DNA of 56,709 nucleotides. Source: Nephromyces sp. MM_2019. Taxonomy: Eukaryota; Apicomplexa; Aconoidasida; Nephromycida. Below, in pieces: positions 1 through 11,873 of this stretch. The notes below the pieces were generated by a model, which ran no database searches, was not told the origin of the DNA, and worked only from the letters and a program-made list of their open reading frames with translations. Both the position numbers and the translations under genes were made by a program. Where the stretch lies: positions 8,799-65,507 of the forward strand of contig JADHZB010001137.1 of NCBI GenBank assembly GCA_015657535.1. Direction: 5' to 3'. The number at the start of each line of letters is the position of its first letter. Positions within the stretch are counted from its first letter, which is position 1.

Positions 1-1413
1 ATAGCAAAGTGCAAGTAGTGTCACTGAATTCCTTCACGGCAATCACTAAAATTGCATCTTTCATAGCAGAGAAGTACGGGTAATGTATCTGAAAAATCGT
101 AGGCTTTTGCGCGACATTACCTAAAAGGCGTATTCATGACTAGGTGACGCTCTAGAAGCTCTAGACGGGTTGGCACCCAGCTCCCCAATTGTGTAAGTAG
201 GTAGAATGAGACGATATCACGAACATCCCGGGGTCCCGATGGGGTACGCTACTGCCCAGTTCCCGGGGGTAAGCACACACATTGTGTGCAAAGATCTCGT
301 CTACGACGTGATGTGCACATTATTATAGCATGAAGAGTATTTTTGTCATCATGCGCATGTCTTGATCATAGAGTTTTTGATTTTTATCCAGCTCTCACTG
401 TATGTCTTTTGTAGTTTGCCGCATGGAGAGTAACCCATTGCTCTTATTGCGCTTATTGGGTTTCATGCAATATTATTTTTTCATTTGCAGGAAACCAAGT
501 AATACAGGCATGCCGTAAGGGACGCTTTAGCTTTGGGCGTATAATTGAAAAAGGTGGTTTTCCCCTATTTTCATCCTCGAATTCGTTTTAAGACCCTAAT
601 TAGATACTGCAGTCTTCCCTGCAAAGTTAATTGGTGCACTTTCTATGGGTGCTGGTAATGGACTGACCTTTGCAGTTGTGATTCCCCCGCTAAGACAAGA
701 ATGAGGAGGGGGAGCAGACTCCGGTTTTATATGTACACAGCACTGAGCAAGGTATTTGTGTGCACGGTTTCTTCCCAATTTAGGCAGCATTGCTGCTCTC
801 GAACCACTGGTTTTTATGCTTAATGCCTAGGAGCTATTGTCTTCATACATATTTGTTTGTCTTCTAATTGCGTGCTAGCGCGCTTCGCCCCCATGTGCCG
901 GGGTTTTCACCATCAGGGCGCCGATAATTCCTAAAAGTACTTCTTTGTGCAAGCTTCAGGTAGGATTTAAATGATTCCCGCAACTTACCTCAGCCCCTTT
1001 TAAGGCCTGTGACGCCGTCAAGGATGAAGAATGTTTATCACGGGAGCACATTCCAGCAATCTGTTATAAACAATTTTTCATTCGCAGTTACCTCTTTCTT
1101 TTATCTTCCCTTGTAAGAATCTCTTATAATTTATGATCACCGTATTAAAGTTTGAACTTATGACTAGATTGCTCCTCTTTTTTGCCATCCTACCTCCGAA
1201 TTATATATTTTTTGTACTCTTCTGGAAATTTGTTGCCTTAGCTGGTTGATTCGACCAAGTGTGCCTCTTGAAGTAAATTTAGCATCTTCAATGTAGAACG
1301 GAGCTTGGATTGGGTATTTTCTTTCGAGCTGCTTATAGACTCTTTTCTATATATTTTCCCTATGATTTCTTGTTGAGATCTTTACTGTGAAGCTTTAGTG
1401 GCACCATTTCTTG
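1..1413. other. 5' flank, no supported gene
   Basis: I see no exon chain here. Short open frames on both strands carry no recognisable motif and no good pair of splice sites. Positions about 150-300 are GC-richer than their surroundings, with C/G runs around 228-270. The last 300 bases are T-rich, as is usual here for upstream or intronic DNA of + genes. A possible acceptor lies just before the next gene, at about 1390-1398. Confidence 0.4.
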
Positions 1414-3510
1414 ATGCTGGCTGAAGGGGTGGGTAGGGTCCCATGGATCCCGCCACGTAGGTTCCACACTCCCCAAAAATCACTCAATAAGTCTACCCCA
1501 GTCAAGCGTTCCTTCGTTCGCCTCCTATCTCCTCGGAGGAATGTCGGCACCGCTACACGGGACAGAAGGGATATAGAAGCTAATGATAGCTCCAATAAAC
1601 TTGTCCGTCAAGATGTTAGGTCCACGCAGATTTCATCATCTACTATGCTCCCAGCTTCGAATGCCCCTTCGAAAAGCACTGATACAGCGTTTGCTCCCGC
1701 TTTCTTGCCTCAAGACGCTGCAGAATTTCAGGACGCTACCTCTTTGCACCTGATGGGTAAGAACCGTCATGACGAGGGGACCTCATACATCGATGAAGGT
1801 GTGGAAAACCATTGGCTCTCTTCGAAAAAACACAAGAGGACAAGGAGCAAGAAAATTTTCCCCAGGGTTGTTCCGCTTGATTCCAAGATCGTAGGTGACT
1901 TGCTTGCTGATTATTCCTCTGCGTTTGAGAAGAGCTGTATAGGTGCAGTGGAATCCCACCTCCGAAGAGGTAAAAACTCATTACATGGTAAGGTCTGCCT
2001 GGAATACACTGAGTGTGGTTTACTTAATCTGCTACCAAAGTTTCATAAGCTTTTAAACGGATTGAAAATTGACTACGATGATAGTGAGAAGGTATCCCCA
2101 ACAGAGCAGTCAGCTGCTGACCACCACGGAGTGGTGCACGAAAATACGGAATCCTTTAGGAGCATAAAGGGGAGCAGGTGCATGGAAGTTACTTATACTG
2201 ACTTCGAGGAAAAAAGCCATGATGATGCCGTAATTGTAGGGAAAGTTGTATTTCATATCCCTCATCCGGAGAGAGAAGAATTTCACAGCTATAGCGAACA
2301 TCTTGAGCCTATTGATGTTTCAAGCCCTAATGGGCCTATAAAGGAAAGTACGGATATACGATACACTTCTGATTTCTCAGGTAATGTAGAAGATCACGAT
2401 ACTGCACATTACCCCCAGCATGATTCAAATGATGACGAGACTTTGCAGGATAAATATTTGGTGAACGGGAAGCTGGATGAATTGGGGAGGGGACCAACAA
2501 GTGCTTCATCCGCAGGAAAACTGGTTAGATTTGGCCCTCCGGTTGATCAAGAAGGCGCAAAAGATTCTGCCATTCCCTGCTGGAGGTTTCCTGATACAGA
2601 CTGGAGTGAAAAACCGGAAGGAAGGACGATTACGGATCATGCTACTATGAGTCAAGTTCCTGAAAATGTGAAGGAGCTTGATGTACAGAATACAGACGAC
2701 TTATTGCATCTCCTACCACTTTGCATAGAATTTGAGGACTCATTGCGGTCGTCACTGCAGTTATTTTGGCAGAATGCTCCTCAGATTGAGGAGTTGTTAC
2801 GTCTGGAATCAGCCTGCAGAGCATCTACAAAAGATCCAGCATTCGAAGCAGACGAAGCAAGAGATGATGCTGTCACACCAAAAAGGCTGAGAATAAAAGA
2901 GGCTGTAATGAAGACTTTTTCGATGCCCATGACGTCAATGCCAATATCACAGAAGGTGGATTCTGGCTCAAAAAATGCCCTTCATTCGGCTGATAGCTTA
3001 GATTCTCATAATATGCACAACCTTCCAGGAGATTCTCCCCTTGATGTTGGAATTTCCTCAAGTGTTCAAGATTCTAGAGGCTCTCTTTCTCGAGGCAAAA
3101 AAGTAGAAGCTACTCCTAATAATAGGAAAAGAGATCGAGCCCGGGTAATAAACTTAGCAGAAATAAATACTTTACGAGATGATCCGTCAATTCCAACTTT
3201 CCAGGGGGGATCAAACCATGTACATAATCTTCTTGATTTTTCAAACACTGCTAATATGGTTAAGCCATTAGGAGAAATTCAAAGTAACCGTAATGACATT
3301 CAGATACCTCAAAATGATGAAAACGTTCCAAATTCTTCCGATATTGACATTTCAACTGAAATGGCAGGAATAGTTGGGTTGAAGTACCTGTCCGCCATAT
3401 CTAGCTCCGTTTATTCAGAAATGGATGCCATATCAAATCAGGCCTCTTTCTTTATACAGCTGGCAGGAGAGCTGTCTGGGAGGAATAAGACATTTGAGGA
3501 TGTTGCTTAA
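1414..3510 (+). CDS. Orphan 698-residue protein, single long exon
   Basis: An uninterrupted frame of 698 codons begins at ATG 1414 and ends in TAA. In DNA this AT-rich such a length is strong evidence for coding. I recognise no family. The first 50 residues are basic and Pro/Arg-rich (start MLAEGVGRVPWIPPRR) and could be a mitochondrial presequence or a disordered tail; there is no hydrophobic signal segment. A basic patch KHKRTRSKKIFPR near residue 140 resembles a nuclear localisation signal. The middle is acidic, Ser/Asp-rich and probably disordered. Two stretches look folded: near 160-220 (LLPKFHKLLNGLKIDYD) and near 430-470 (LLHLLPLCIEFEDSLRSSL), both amphipathic. The frame stays open a few codons upstream to a possible acceptor at 1398, so a 5' exon cannot be excluded. 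A nuclear or chromosomal protein is a guess only. Confidence 0.75.
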   Translation: MLAEGVGRVPWIPPRRFHTPQKSLNKSTPVKRSFVRLLSPRRNVGTATRDRRDIEANDSSNKLVRQDVRSTQISSSTMLPASNAPSKSTDTAFAPAFLPQDAAEFQDATSLHLMGKNRHDEGTSYIDEGVENHWLSSKKHKRTRSKKIFPRVVPLDSKIVGDLLADYSSAFEKSCIGAVESHLRRGKNSLHGKVCLEYTECGLLNLLPKFHKLLNGLKIDYDDSEKVSPTEQSAADHHGVVHENTESFRSIKGSRCMEVTYTDFEEKSHDDAVIVGKVVFHIPHPEREEFHSYSEHLEPIDVSSPNGPIKESTDIRYTSDFSGNVEDHDTAHYPQHDSNDDETLQDKYLVNGKLDELGRGPTSASSAGKLVRFGPPVDQEGAKDSAIPCWRFPDTDWSEKPEGRTITDHATMSQVPENVKELDVQNTDDLLHLLPLCIEFEDSLRSSLQLFWQNAPQIEELLRLESACRASTKDPAFEADEARDDAVTPKRLRIKEAVMKTFSMPMTSMPISQKVDSGSKNALHSADSLDSHNMHNLPGDSPLDVGISSSVQDSRGSLSRGKKVEATPNNRKRDRARVINLAEINTLRDDPSIPTFQGGSNHVHNLLDFSNTANMVKPLGEIQSNRNDIQIPQNDENVPNSSDIDISTEMAGIVGLKYLSAISSSVYSEMDAISNQASFFIQLAGELSGRNKTFEDVA

Positions 3511-5059
3511 ACATATTCTGCCGGTGTTTTTTCCTTTATGAGTCTGTCTGAAATTGTGACTCATCTTTTGATGTAGTCGCCAAGGGGCAGCTGAAGAATT
3601 AAATGGCTGCTGCGCCATTGGGGGGAAGAAGGGTTTTCTTCAAGGGTAGTGAGGAATATATTGGGGGTGTTATTTTACTGAAGTGAACTGTTGAATTCTC
3701 AAAATCTGATGAGAAAGCCAGCTGATTGTGTACTTCGATATATTCCTGTGGGAAGTGTTTTTAGTTTTAATTGCCCAAAGTTCCTTATTTTATAAAACTT
3801 CCTGTTTATCTTCGATACCGAAAGCTTGCTCTGATGGTTTTTATCATGAGCTACGTTGAGTAACCAGGTTAAATTAGTTTGTATTAAAATATATGGGTAT
3901 TGTCTCTGAAAAATCTTAATGGAATGTCCAAAAGAAGGGTGTAATATTGTTGCTATTTCTCGGGGTATCATGCTTGACTGGTTGTATCAGTATTAGCCTT
4001 GGTTTCGCGTTTTACCATTGGCTGCTATCTTTTATTACCTGCATTTTTTGATGGAAATTTGAATCTTTGAAGCTGGCCCGAGTAATTGCGCATATGTTTA
4101 TTAGGTCTTATCTTTAGCGGGATAACTATAATTATGATCCGCTTAATTCCACCGTTGGATTGCCTTTTGCAACGCTTCGCGTTATGTTTACCCCACGTTC
4201 CTGATTTCGGAATAATATTCATTGTAGAAACAGAGAATATCCTGAGAATTAGCTATGATTTCGTAGTATATACTTTTTAGCCTTGCAATTCCTGTGTAAG
4301 ATAACTCTCACGAGGCGCTGCCAATTTCTTTTAACATTCTAATATGAGCTTTAAAAAAAAAAGCGAGCGTTTGCTTAGCAATTCGAGGTTTACCTTTTCG
4401 TGTTGGATTATTGTATGCTTGTGATGCGAGTAGAAGACAGCTAGACATTACTTCCTTTTATCAAATTGGCGCCGTTAGTTTTGCTCTTCGCGAAACTAGT
4501 CATAATCGTTAAAAATGCTTTACAGGCCACACTTATTATTTTTGTTTGCTTACCTTGATTTACCGAAATATGATATTACTACTTAATGCATCAGTCAAGC
4601 TAATGACTTCAAATATGATGTGCGCACACCTGTGCGATACTCCATTACTCATATTTTTAAGATTTCCACGATTTCTTCGTGTGACTTCATATATTTGCTG
4701 CATACTGGCTTCGAGCTCAAAAATCTCCCATTTCAGTAAGTTGCTTCCTTCCCTATATACAGTGAGAGTGTAGACAATTCTCTACATTTTAATCGGCCGC
4801 TTCATCCTTTTAGGAGTCCAAAAATCTATTCTGTTATGTACTTTTATATGTAAGAGCTGTAGTCTAATGTTATTTATAACATACGACTAGGTGAGTTATC
4901 TGCAATGCACAATGCTAGTAGAAGGATGGAAGTGATCATGGCCGTTTCATGTGTATTCATCAAGTTACACCGTCAGTTCTCGGTAGATTTCGCTAGATGT
5001 AAGCGTACTCGTTGCTTTGGACTTAGACGCTCGAGGCTAGCATATCCTTTGAAGGCTAG
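3511..5059. other. T-rich spacer, no supported exon
   Basis: T-rich DNA with only short open frames, most of them uncharacteristic in composition. It holds the 3' flank of the orphan gene and probably introns or the 5' region of the gene that owns the SAM-like exon at 5060. I found no exon with convincing splice sites and no promoter signature. Confidence 0.35.
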
Positions 5060-5146
5060 AACGATGGATTTGGATCCATTTTGCTGTCAGATGAGCAAGC
5101 AGAAGCTTTTAAGACTCTAGGCATCAAAATTGGATTCATTCTTCGC
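5060..5146 (+). CDS. Possible exon with half of a SAM-like domain
   Basis: Between an AG acceptor ending at 5059 and a GTATAT donor at 5147 lies a frame of exactly 29 codons reading NDGFGSILLS, then DEQAEAFKTLGIKIGFILR. Sterile alpha motif (SAM) domains typically end with a pattern like DG..LL.L....L..LGI..G....I, and this exon follows it: DG, LL, a spaced Phe/Leu, then LGIKIG. The first half of the domain would be in an upstream exon that I could not find. SAM domains mediate protein-protein or RNA contacts. The exon starts and ends in phase 0. It is a motif-based call on a short peptide and could be chance. Confidence 0.35.
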
Positions 5147-5483
5147 GTATATTTCACGGACGAGAGTCGAAAGTTTCAGTTTATAAAAGCAAACAAAAAT
5201 ATTGAAATTAGCAGTGACTGCGGCATCGGGGTTACCCGCTATAGCCTGTACTTTCTAATGAAATTCTAGATGCATGGACGGACTGTCTTCCCACCACTAC
5301 TGGCAGTCATTCACACACTTGCCATCCAATCTTAAGTGGGTCGGCACACATGGCAAAATAGCAAATTCTTGTAGCTCAAAGCTCCATTACTACGACTGCA
5401 TTCTCTGCAATGGGTGAAATTTTAGTAAATTAAGAGTCTGGTCCTTTAATCTTCCTAATGCTGCCCGTACACCCATTATGCAT

Positions 5484-5611
5484 CCCATTGAAGCTATTTT
5501 AGTATCTATCCCGTTAAAGCGAGTTTAGTGCTTATCCCGTTGAGGCTATTTAAGCATCTACCCCATTGAAGCTATTTTATTTTCCCCCATTGAAGGTGCT
5601 TTGGTATCCAA
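5484..5611. repeat. 26-bp tandem repeat, about five copies
   Basis: Imperfect tandem units begin at 5484, 5510, 5536, 5562 and 5586, each starting CCCATTGAAGC or CCCGTTGAGGC and ending near TAT. Four periods are 26, 26, 26 and 24 bp. No frame is open through it, so it is a non-coding minisatellite. Confidence 0.8.
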
Positions 5612-6040
5612 CCTGAGCCATTTAGTCAAACTAGCTACTGGACCTAGAATAGTAGGCATAGATGCCTAATCGACCTAGACAGTTAATGATCCAATGTTCC
5701 ACAAGTACCTTATTCGAGACGATGTAACATTGCCATATTATAAACTTCATTGCCTGTCTAAATTACACCGCTTACCTCGGACGCTTGATGACAAGAGAAG
5801 GCCATCGAAATTCAATCAGGTAATGTTCATAGAACCGGTGGCCTAATATTCCGGCGTCCTCTGAGCGGACACACTAAGAATTTCCCATGAGTAGCCACTA
5901 AACAAATATAATACAGCTTAATTTCACTTTAATGGAAGCTAGTAAGTGTAGCAACAGGTACTGCAATTTGGATCGATCTCATACCACCAGAGGAGTGTAA
6001 ATACGCTCGAAAGACGGGTCATGTGGTGGCAGGAATATCT

Positions 6041-6122
6041 CACAGGAGGGCTAAATGTCTCAACAAAGGATAAATATCTCAAACAAGGGCTAATATGTCT
6101 AAAAAGGGCTAAATATCTAAGG
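6041..6122. repeat. Short degenerate tandem repeat (~20 bp)
   Basis: About four degenerate copies of a unit near AAGGGCTAAATATCTCAAAC follow one another. Copy boundaries are blurred by small indels. It lies 430 bp from the 26-bp repeat but has a different unit. Confidence 0.6.
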
Positions 6123-7761
6123 GATATATTCTTGAAATATATAAGCAAAATCGCGGTGTTTTTCCTTATGAAGTCTCACTGACGGAAGCGTGTAAATTCT
6201 CCAGTAGTAGTCAACATTCACTAAGATTTACCCGCTGCACGCCTCCATGGCTGCCATTCATGTAAGTAGCACAGTAACATACTATGAAGACGGCATGTGA
6301 AATGCGTGCAAATCGAATGGGTTTATAGATCATGGCTGCAGTGTCCGTGATGCGGCTGCAGCCAAATGGTACATCGTTTAAACTTGGAGATGAACTTCAC
6401 ACCATCGTCTGCATACTTCAAAAAGCGGTAATCACCAACTATAATGCGCTAACAATGATGTCCGATCATTGAGAAGGTAATAATGCTCCATTGCCTAGTT
6501 CCTTATTCCTCCGAAAAATCACATTCTTCTCTGTTTATTGGTGCTACTTTTCCACTGCTCTTCCCGTTCATTGTACTGTGAATTCAAAGGTTAGATCTTT
6601 GCGGTTGAAACTTCCTAGTTCTTGGAAAAAGTGGTGGTAAACGTACCGTAAACTTTGAAGGGCTTTATCTGTCCTGAAGCATCATCTTCAAGGCATTTAT
6701 GCTTCAAGACCTTATGTCGCCTGGTGAAGTCACTATTATCACTTTTTTCCAATAAACATATATGCTGGCGTTGCTGAATACTATGCTTTTACCTTGCATC
6801 TTGTACCAGATCGGAGGTAAGGCTTCGCGAAGTAGTCGATTTTAGTGCTGGTATGCACGTTTTTTGCCCGATGCATAATTATCTTGAGAGTATAGAATTT
6901 AGCTAGTGGATCCTCCGAGCTTCTCGCGCCCCGGGTGTTTCCTGTGTTTGCTTTTAACTTGCTTTGTGCTGTCACTATGGTGCTATTCACCAATGGTCAT
7001 ATCACTGCAGAGACAGCTAATGCTTCAAAGTATGTTTTCCCCAATTTTTTTATGGAAGGCATCATTCGTGGATTCATTTTTTCATTGAAGATTTTTGCTT
7101 TGTGATTTTCCTCTGATATCTGAGGCTTTATTTCAATCCTTTTTTACTATTGATAACTATACTTGGAAGGTATAAAGTGTTAATGTAGAGAATGCAATGC
7201 CATTATGTTCTGCTTCCTAGGTGTTTCATTAGTAAACGGCAAGGGTAGCAGATTTTTTAATATTATTGGATCCTGATGCACAGCAATGAGCGAGGCAGCC
7301 TTAGTTGTCTCTGATACTGCCTGTGGAGGCTGATTACAACTGGCTTGTGGTATGATTGGAGTGGAAATAAGCATTTCACAATAGATAATCTTAAAAAATA
7401 ACCGAGCAGACAATATTTTAACTGTATGCAATATTTTTAGTGATGGTTTTTTTAGCTTTCAGGTATTGTTATTCCCATCTTTGAGATTTATACGCTACGT
7501 CTCGGAGTAGGTGTGCAAATTTTTTCAGTAGCTAATATGATTCTAGAATAGCCATTAAAGTTGTCCGGATTTCGACTGGCGATGTCTGCGGTTATTATTT
7601 TATTCCCTTTTCTTATGTTTCCCTAATTATTTTTCTTGATACAGAATTGGATGCCGGGTTCACCGATTCCACTCAAATAATCGGCATCTTCTAGTCTTTC
7701 TTAGGATTACTGCTCCGCGTATTTGCCTATTTGCTCCCCATTCTCATCATATTTTAACACA
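6123..7761. other. Spacer upstream of SufC
   Basis: No exon chain is supported. Scattered AG acceptors and GT donors frame peptides that are too short to judge. The last 250 bases, next to the SufC start codon, are T-rich and probably hold its promoter and 5' leader. I see no clear TATA box or initiator. Confidence 0.35.
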
Positions 7762-10700
7762 ATGAATATAGTACCAGACAAACGCTATTATACCAAGTTA
7801 ATTGCCGTGCGCTTCGTGGTAATTTTCTTACTATTAATATCGGCACACTTACATTGTCACTTATGGGGTCCTCATTCAATGGAAAGCATTGTGGAGGCTT
7901 CTTTTCATCGTAACCGTAATGTAGTATCCCAGAATAAAATTTTTGGAGCCCATCCTTTAGATGTGGCTCCTCCTGAAAAATCCTTCTTCCCTGCCTTCAA
8001 AACATCTTCGGCCTCAAGTTCTAGCTCCATTCAGTCCCTTCGTTCCCTCTCCCCTGCTTCTGAGAACCGTACAACTTTTGCTTTACTGCCGGCTCCTTTG
8101 CTTCCTAATGATAACTCTGGAAGGATGCATATGCCAAATTTATATCCTTCTTTTTTTCCCCTTGTATCTACGCTTTCCCAATCCAAAAATTCGCGAAGAA
8201 GCTCGGATCAAAAAGGAATGTCCTTTATATTATCGCCGCCAGCAGCACATCAAAGTGATAGTAAAATTAGCTACAGGCCCTGTCTGGCTGAAGAGGCAGC
8301 TTCTTCAGCCAGACAATCGGTCAGAGAAAAAGTTGTTCCCTCTCCAAATATCAATTTTCTCAACATTACAGGGAGTTCTTCTCGGATTTTCGCCAACAAA
8401 GAGCTCTTCTCCGGGCATACTACTGCTGTAAATGCCTTAAATACGCTGCAGAGCAGACAGAGGGGTGTGAAATTGAGCAAGCTGTATTCTTCTGACGCTG
8501 GATATGCTACAGATGAAGATAGATTGAAGGCTGTTGAGAGCTTAGCTTATCAGACTCCTCTTACCAGCGCCCTTTCAGATGCGAGCTGGGATCCGAAGGA
8601 AACTCCGTTACTGGAGGTGGAAGATTTATACGTTGAAAGTGTTGATGAGGCTAAAAAGATACTCCATGGAATTAGTTTGAAACTTTACCAGGGGCAAAGA
8701 GTTGCTATAATGGGGAGAAATGGATCAGGTATGCAAGCATAATTGTGAAATTTCTTGACAATGACAAGCTAGGAACTTAGTGAGGCCGGCAGCTTAGGAG
8801 CGATATTTTTCGCTCTCAACTTCTGATTGCATGAAGTTTGAATACTAAAGCTTCTAACGATATTTTGATTTTTTATATATAATGTGGCGCTTACAAGAGT
8901 AAGGTTAAGAGCTTAATTTTTGTGGAAGGTATGAAATTTTGTCGTAGATAGGTGGAAATTACTCCTTAAAAATCTGCGGAGGTAGGCCTATAAAAATGGA
9001 TGAAACAACAGTCTATAATACAACTAGAATACCAACTCCCTCTCATGACATTTAAAATTTTAAAATTGGATGGTGTATTTTGTAGTTCAACAAAATATCC
9101 ATGTGCAGTAAAGTGTTGTTCAATTTGGCCACTTATCGAACCATTTAGAGGTACTTTTTACTGTATATAAGGAGGCAATAAACTAAGGATTTAGAGATTT
9201 GAAATACAGGCATCAGGTATTTTTTTGGGGCTGATTAGCACGATTATGGGGTGAAAAATAGTAACTAAAGAAAATTTTGTGCGGAAAACATTTGGCCTAG
9301 CTACCCTTTTCCTTAGAATATATCGTATTTTGCTAGGACGTACTTGTTAACCAAAATAATTGCTGTGGAATTACCTTTCAAACAGGAAAATCGACGCTTT
9401 CCAAGGTAATTGCTGGTCATCCGGCCTATCGAGTCACTTCAGGGAATATCAAATATAAAGGGTTAGATTTGTTAGATATACCTGTGGATATTAGAGGAAT
9501 ATCAGGAATATTTTTGGCCTTCCAGTATCCTATTGAAATCCCTATTGTGAAGAATTCTGAATTTCTAAGGTACTGTTTCGGGTGCTTCTGATGAACTTAA
9601 TGCTTTAGATTCCTCCATTTAACTATTCAGCCTGTATCCTGATGGCGACTTTTTGTATTTCCCACGTTGATATATATGTGGAAAAAGGCTTGCAAATGTG
9701 TGTGTATGTGTGCGTAAAATATTGCTTTAAAAATATTTTTGAGTTTCCCTTGATGCTCTTGCAGGATTAATTATGTGTATATATGTTTTATAAATGCAGT
9801 TTGTCCTGCTATTTTTATGTTTGTAGAATAGCTAAAACGTTCGGCTCGTCGAGCGTGGAGACTGAAAAAACATCAAATTTTCAGGTTACCCTGAATTTGA
9901 GGCTGAACTCCATAGCACGTGCTTTCTTATTATATCTTATGAACTTTCTGCACTTCATGCACACTTAATTTTTGAAAAAAGACGTTTTTGAAATGCGTGG
10001 CTAACTTTTTTTTCAGAGCTGCCTTAAATGAGAGAAGAATACTGCGTAATGAGCCAGAAATGGAGCCTCTTGAGTTCAATATGTTAATGTTTGAAAAGCT
10101 TCAGGTCACAATGTATCTGAATTTCTGCTTCATGCCTTGAGTGAATATTTCCAAGTCAATTAATCGTAAAATATTTACATATAAAGTTAATGCTGTATAT
10201 ATCATATATTCTACCTCATCGAAAAATTATCGAGCTATCTTATAACCTTCCTTGCCTGTTGCTGCAGAAGTTCCCTCTGCCAGCTATATTTACTTGAATA
10301 ATATTGCTTTAGTAGTTTCAATCTCATCTAATGAACCTATAGTTGTATATAGTGTTATTTTTGTCTATTTTCCCGTTTAAAGCTTCGATGAACCTGATTT
10401 CTAATAACCTTGCTTTTTTTCCTTGACTTAAAATACCTGCCCTTTGCTATCTAAATGCTCAGCAAGTGGGTTTAGACGCTGATTTTATGGATAGACCCCT
10501 CAATTATGGTTTTTCTGGTGGAGAAAAGAAGAGAAACGAAATCTTGCAGATGCTCATACTTAATCCTGACCTATGCCTGTTAGACGAAACAGACTCAGGG
10601 TTGGATGTAGACTCTTTCAGACTAACTGCTGATACTGTGAAGAATTTTGGTAACCTATCCATTTTGCCTATATTTGGGTTATTTAGTATTGTAGATTCAT

Positions 10701-11873
10701 TCGCTTATCGCTTTTTTATTAGCTTTTTTTTTGTAAACGCTGAGTTTTTTGCATCTATATCCTGCATTTCTTATACGCTATTTGCAACTAGCAGACTCTT
10801 TTTTTACCCTAATTTATTCGTCGACCCCCTAATACTAATGGTGCAGTATATTCTGAAAAAGCTGCATATATTTGGGCTTAATTCTTTGATTAAAATAGTT
10901 ACATCTGATTTCCCCCTTGAAGTGTCGATATGTGTTTGAATCCGCTTTCATTAGTACGCATCTGTTGTGCAACTTCATTCTACTGATTAAACTATAATTC
11001 GATATATGAGCAACGTCGTTTCTTACCTGTTTTGGCATCATCATTCGCTTGAACTTGCTTGCGAACTTTTTGTTGACTGTTGAATCTATATTTCATATGC
11101 TGATGAACCTTTTGAGAATGGCTTAAAATTTACGGAGTATTTAAGTAGCAATGCTACCTTTTATAGAACTATTTGTGTATGTGCTACTGTTAATTAATTC
11201 ACCCTTTTGAAGCCATATTAGTGATGTGGTCTATTCTTTAAGGAGGTAGCCTTCATTTATAAAATTGAAGTGGACTCATGATATGGTTTGAAGTTTTGCA
11301 TAATGCTATGGTATTAATGGGGCCTTTTCTAATTTCATTTTTTAAGCTTGAAAAAAGAGCAAATAACGCTTTAATTTTTGACTTGTTTGAACAATTTTTA
11401 ATTGGCTAGGATCCTTTTTTAAAGGTAATTACGTAGTAATAATATTCCTGAGGCTTCCCACGGCTTTTACTAAATGCTACTATTTTAATATAATGTTGAC
11501 TGCTTCTTCACCACGTTCAGCTGGTCTACTCTTGTCTGCATTATTGTGATGGTAATCACTCACTATGCTGCTTTGCTTTCGCTAAATCTGCTGCAAATAT
11601 TCTCTGCGTTAAATATTTTTGTTAAGATGAATTTTCCCCCTTATTTGATATTATGAAATCAAATCGCCTTATTTCGCTGCGGTTGTCTACTATTCAGGTT
11701 CAAGTGATAAGACTTTTTTGATTGTTACTCATTACAAGAAGCTGTTAGACCTGCTGGAACCAAGCATAGTTCACGTGATGCACAAAGGAAAGATCGTGGC
11801 CTCTGGTGGGCTGGAAATAGCTTCCCAACTTGAATACTCAGGGTTTGGGCAGTTTATAGAAGACGACGACTAG
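7762..11873 (+). CDS. sufC: Plastid-targeted Fe-S assembly ATPase SufC, five exons
   Basis: SufC is the ABC-type ATPase of the SUF iron-sulfur assembly machine and works with the SufB/SufD scaffold. Exons: 7762-8728, 9386-9569, 10017-10104, 10463-10649, 11698-11873; all junctions are GT-AG and in phase, giving 533 residues. Residues 1-31 hold a hydrophobic signal segment ([17 protein letters not shown]), then about 250 Ser-rich residues, then the ATPase from about 283 ([10 protein letters not shown]). Walker A is GRNGSGKST, split by intron 1; the Q-loop is [11 protein letters not shown]; the signature is [10 protein letters not shown] (430-439); Walker B is LCLLDE (454-455 are D-E); the D-loop is SGLD; the switch His is 487 in [16 protein letters not shown] is typical of SufC among ABC ATPases. 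The ATPase is full length and lacks membrane segments. The ATG at 7762 was chosen because the signal segment follows it directly. The leader implies import into a complex plastid; the exact membranes are inferred. Confidence 0.95.
8281..8315. repeat. Perfect 14-bp inverted repeat inside the SufC leader
   Basis: TGTCTGGCTGAAGA at 8281-8294 and its exact reverse complement at 8302-8315 flank a 7-base loop. It is inside exon 1, encoding about residues 174-185 of the transit-like region. In RNA it would form a strong hairpin. Confidence 0.9.
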
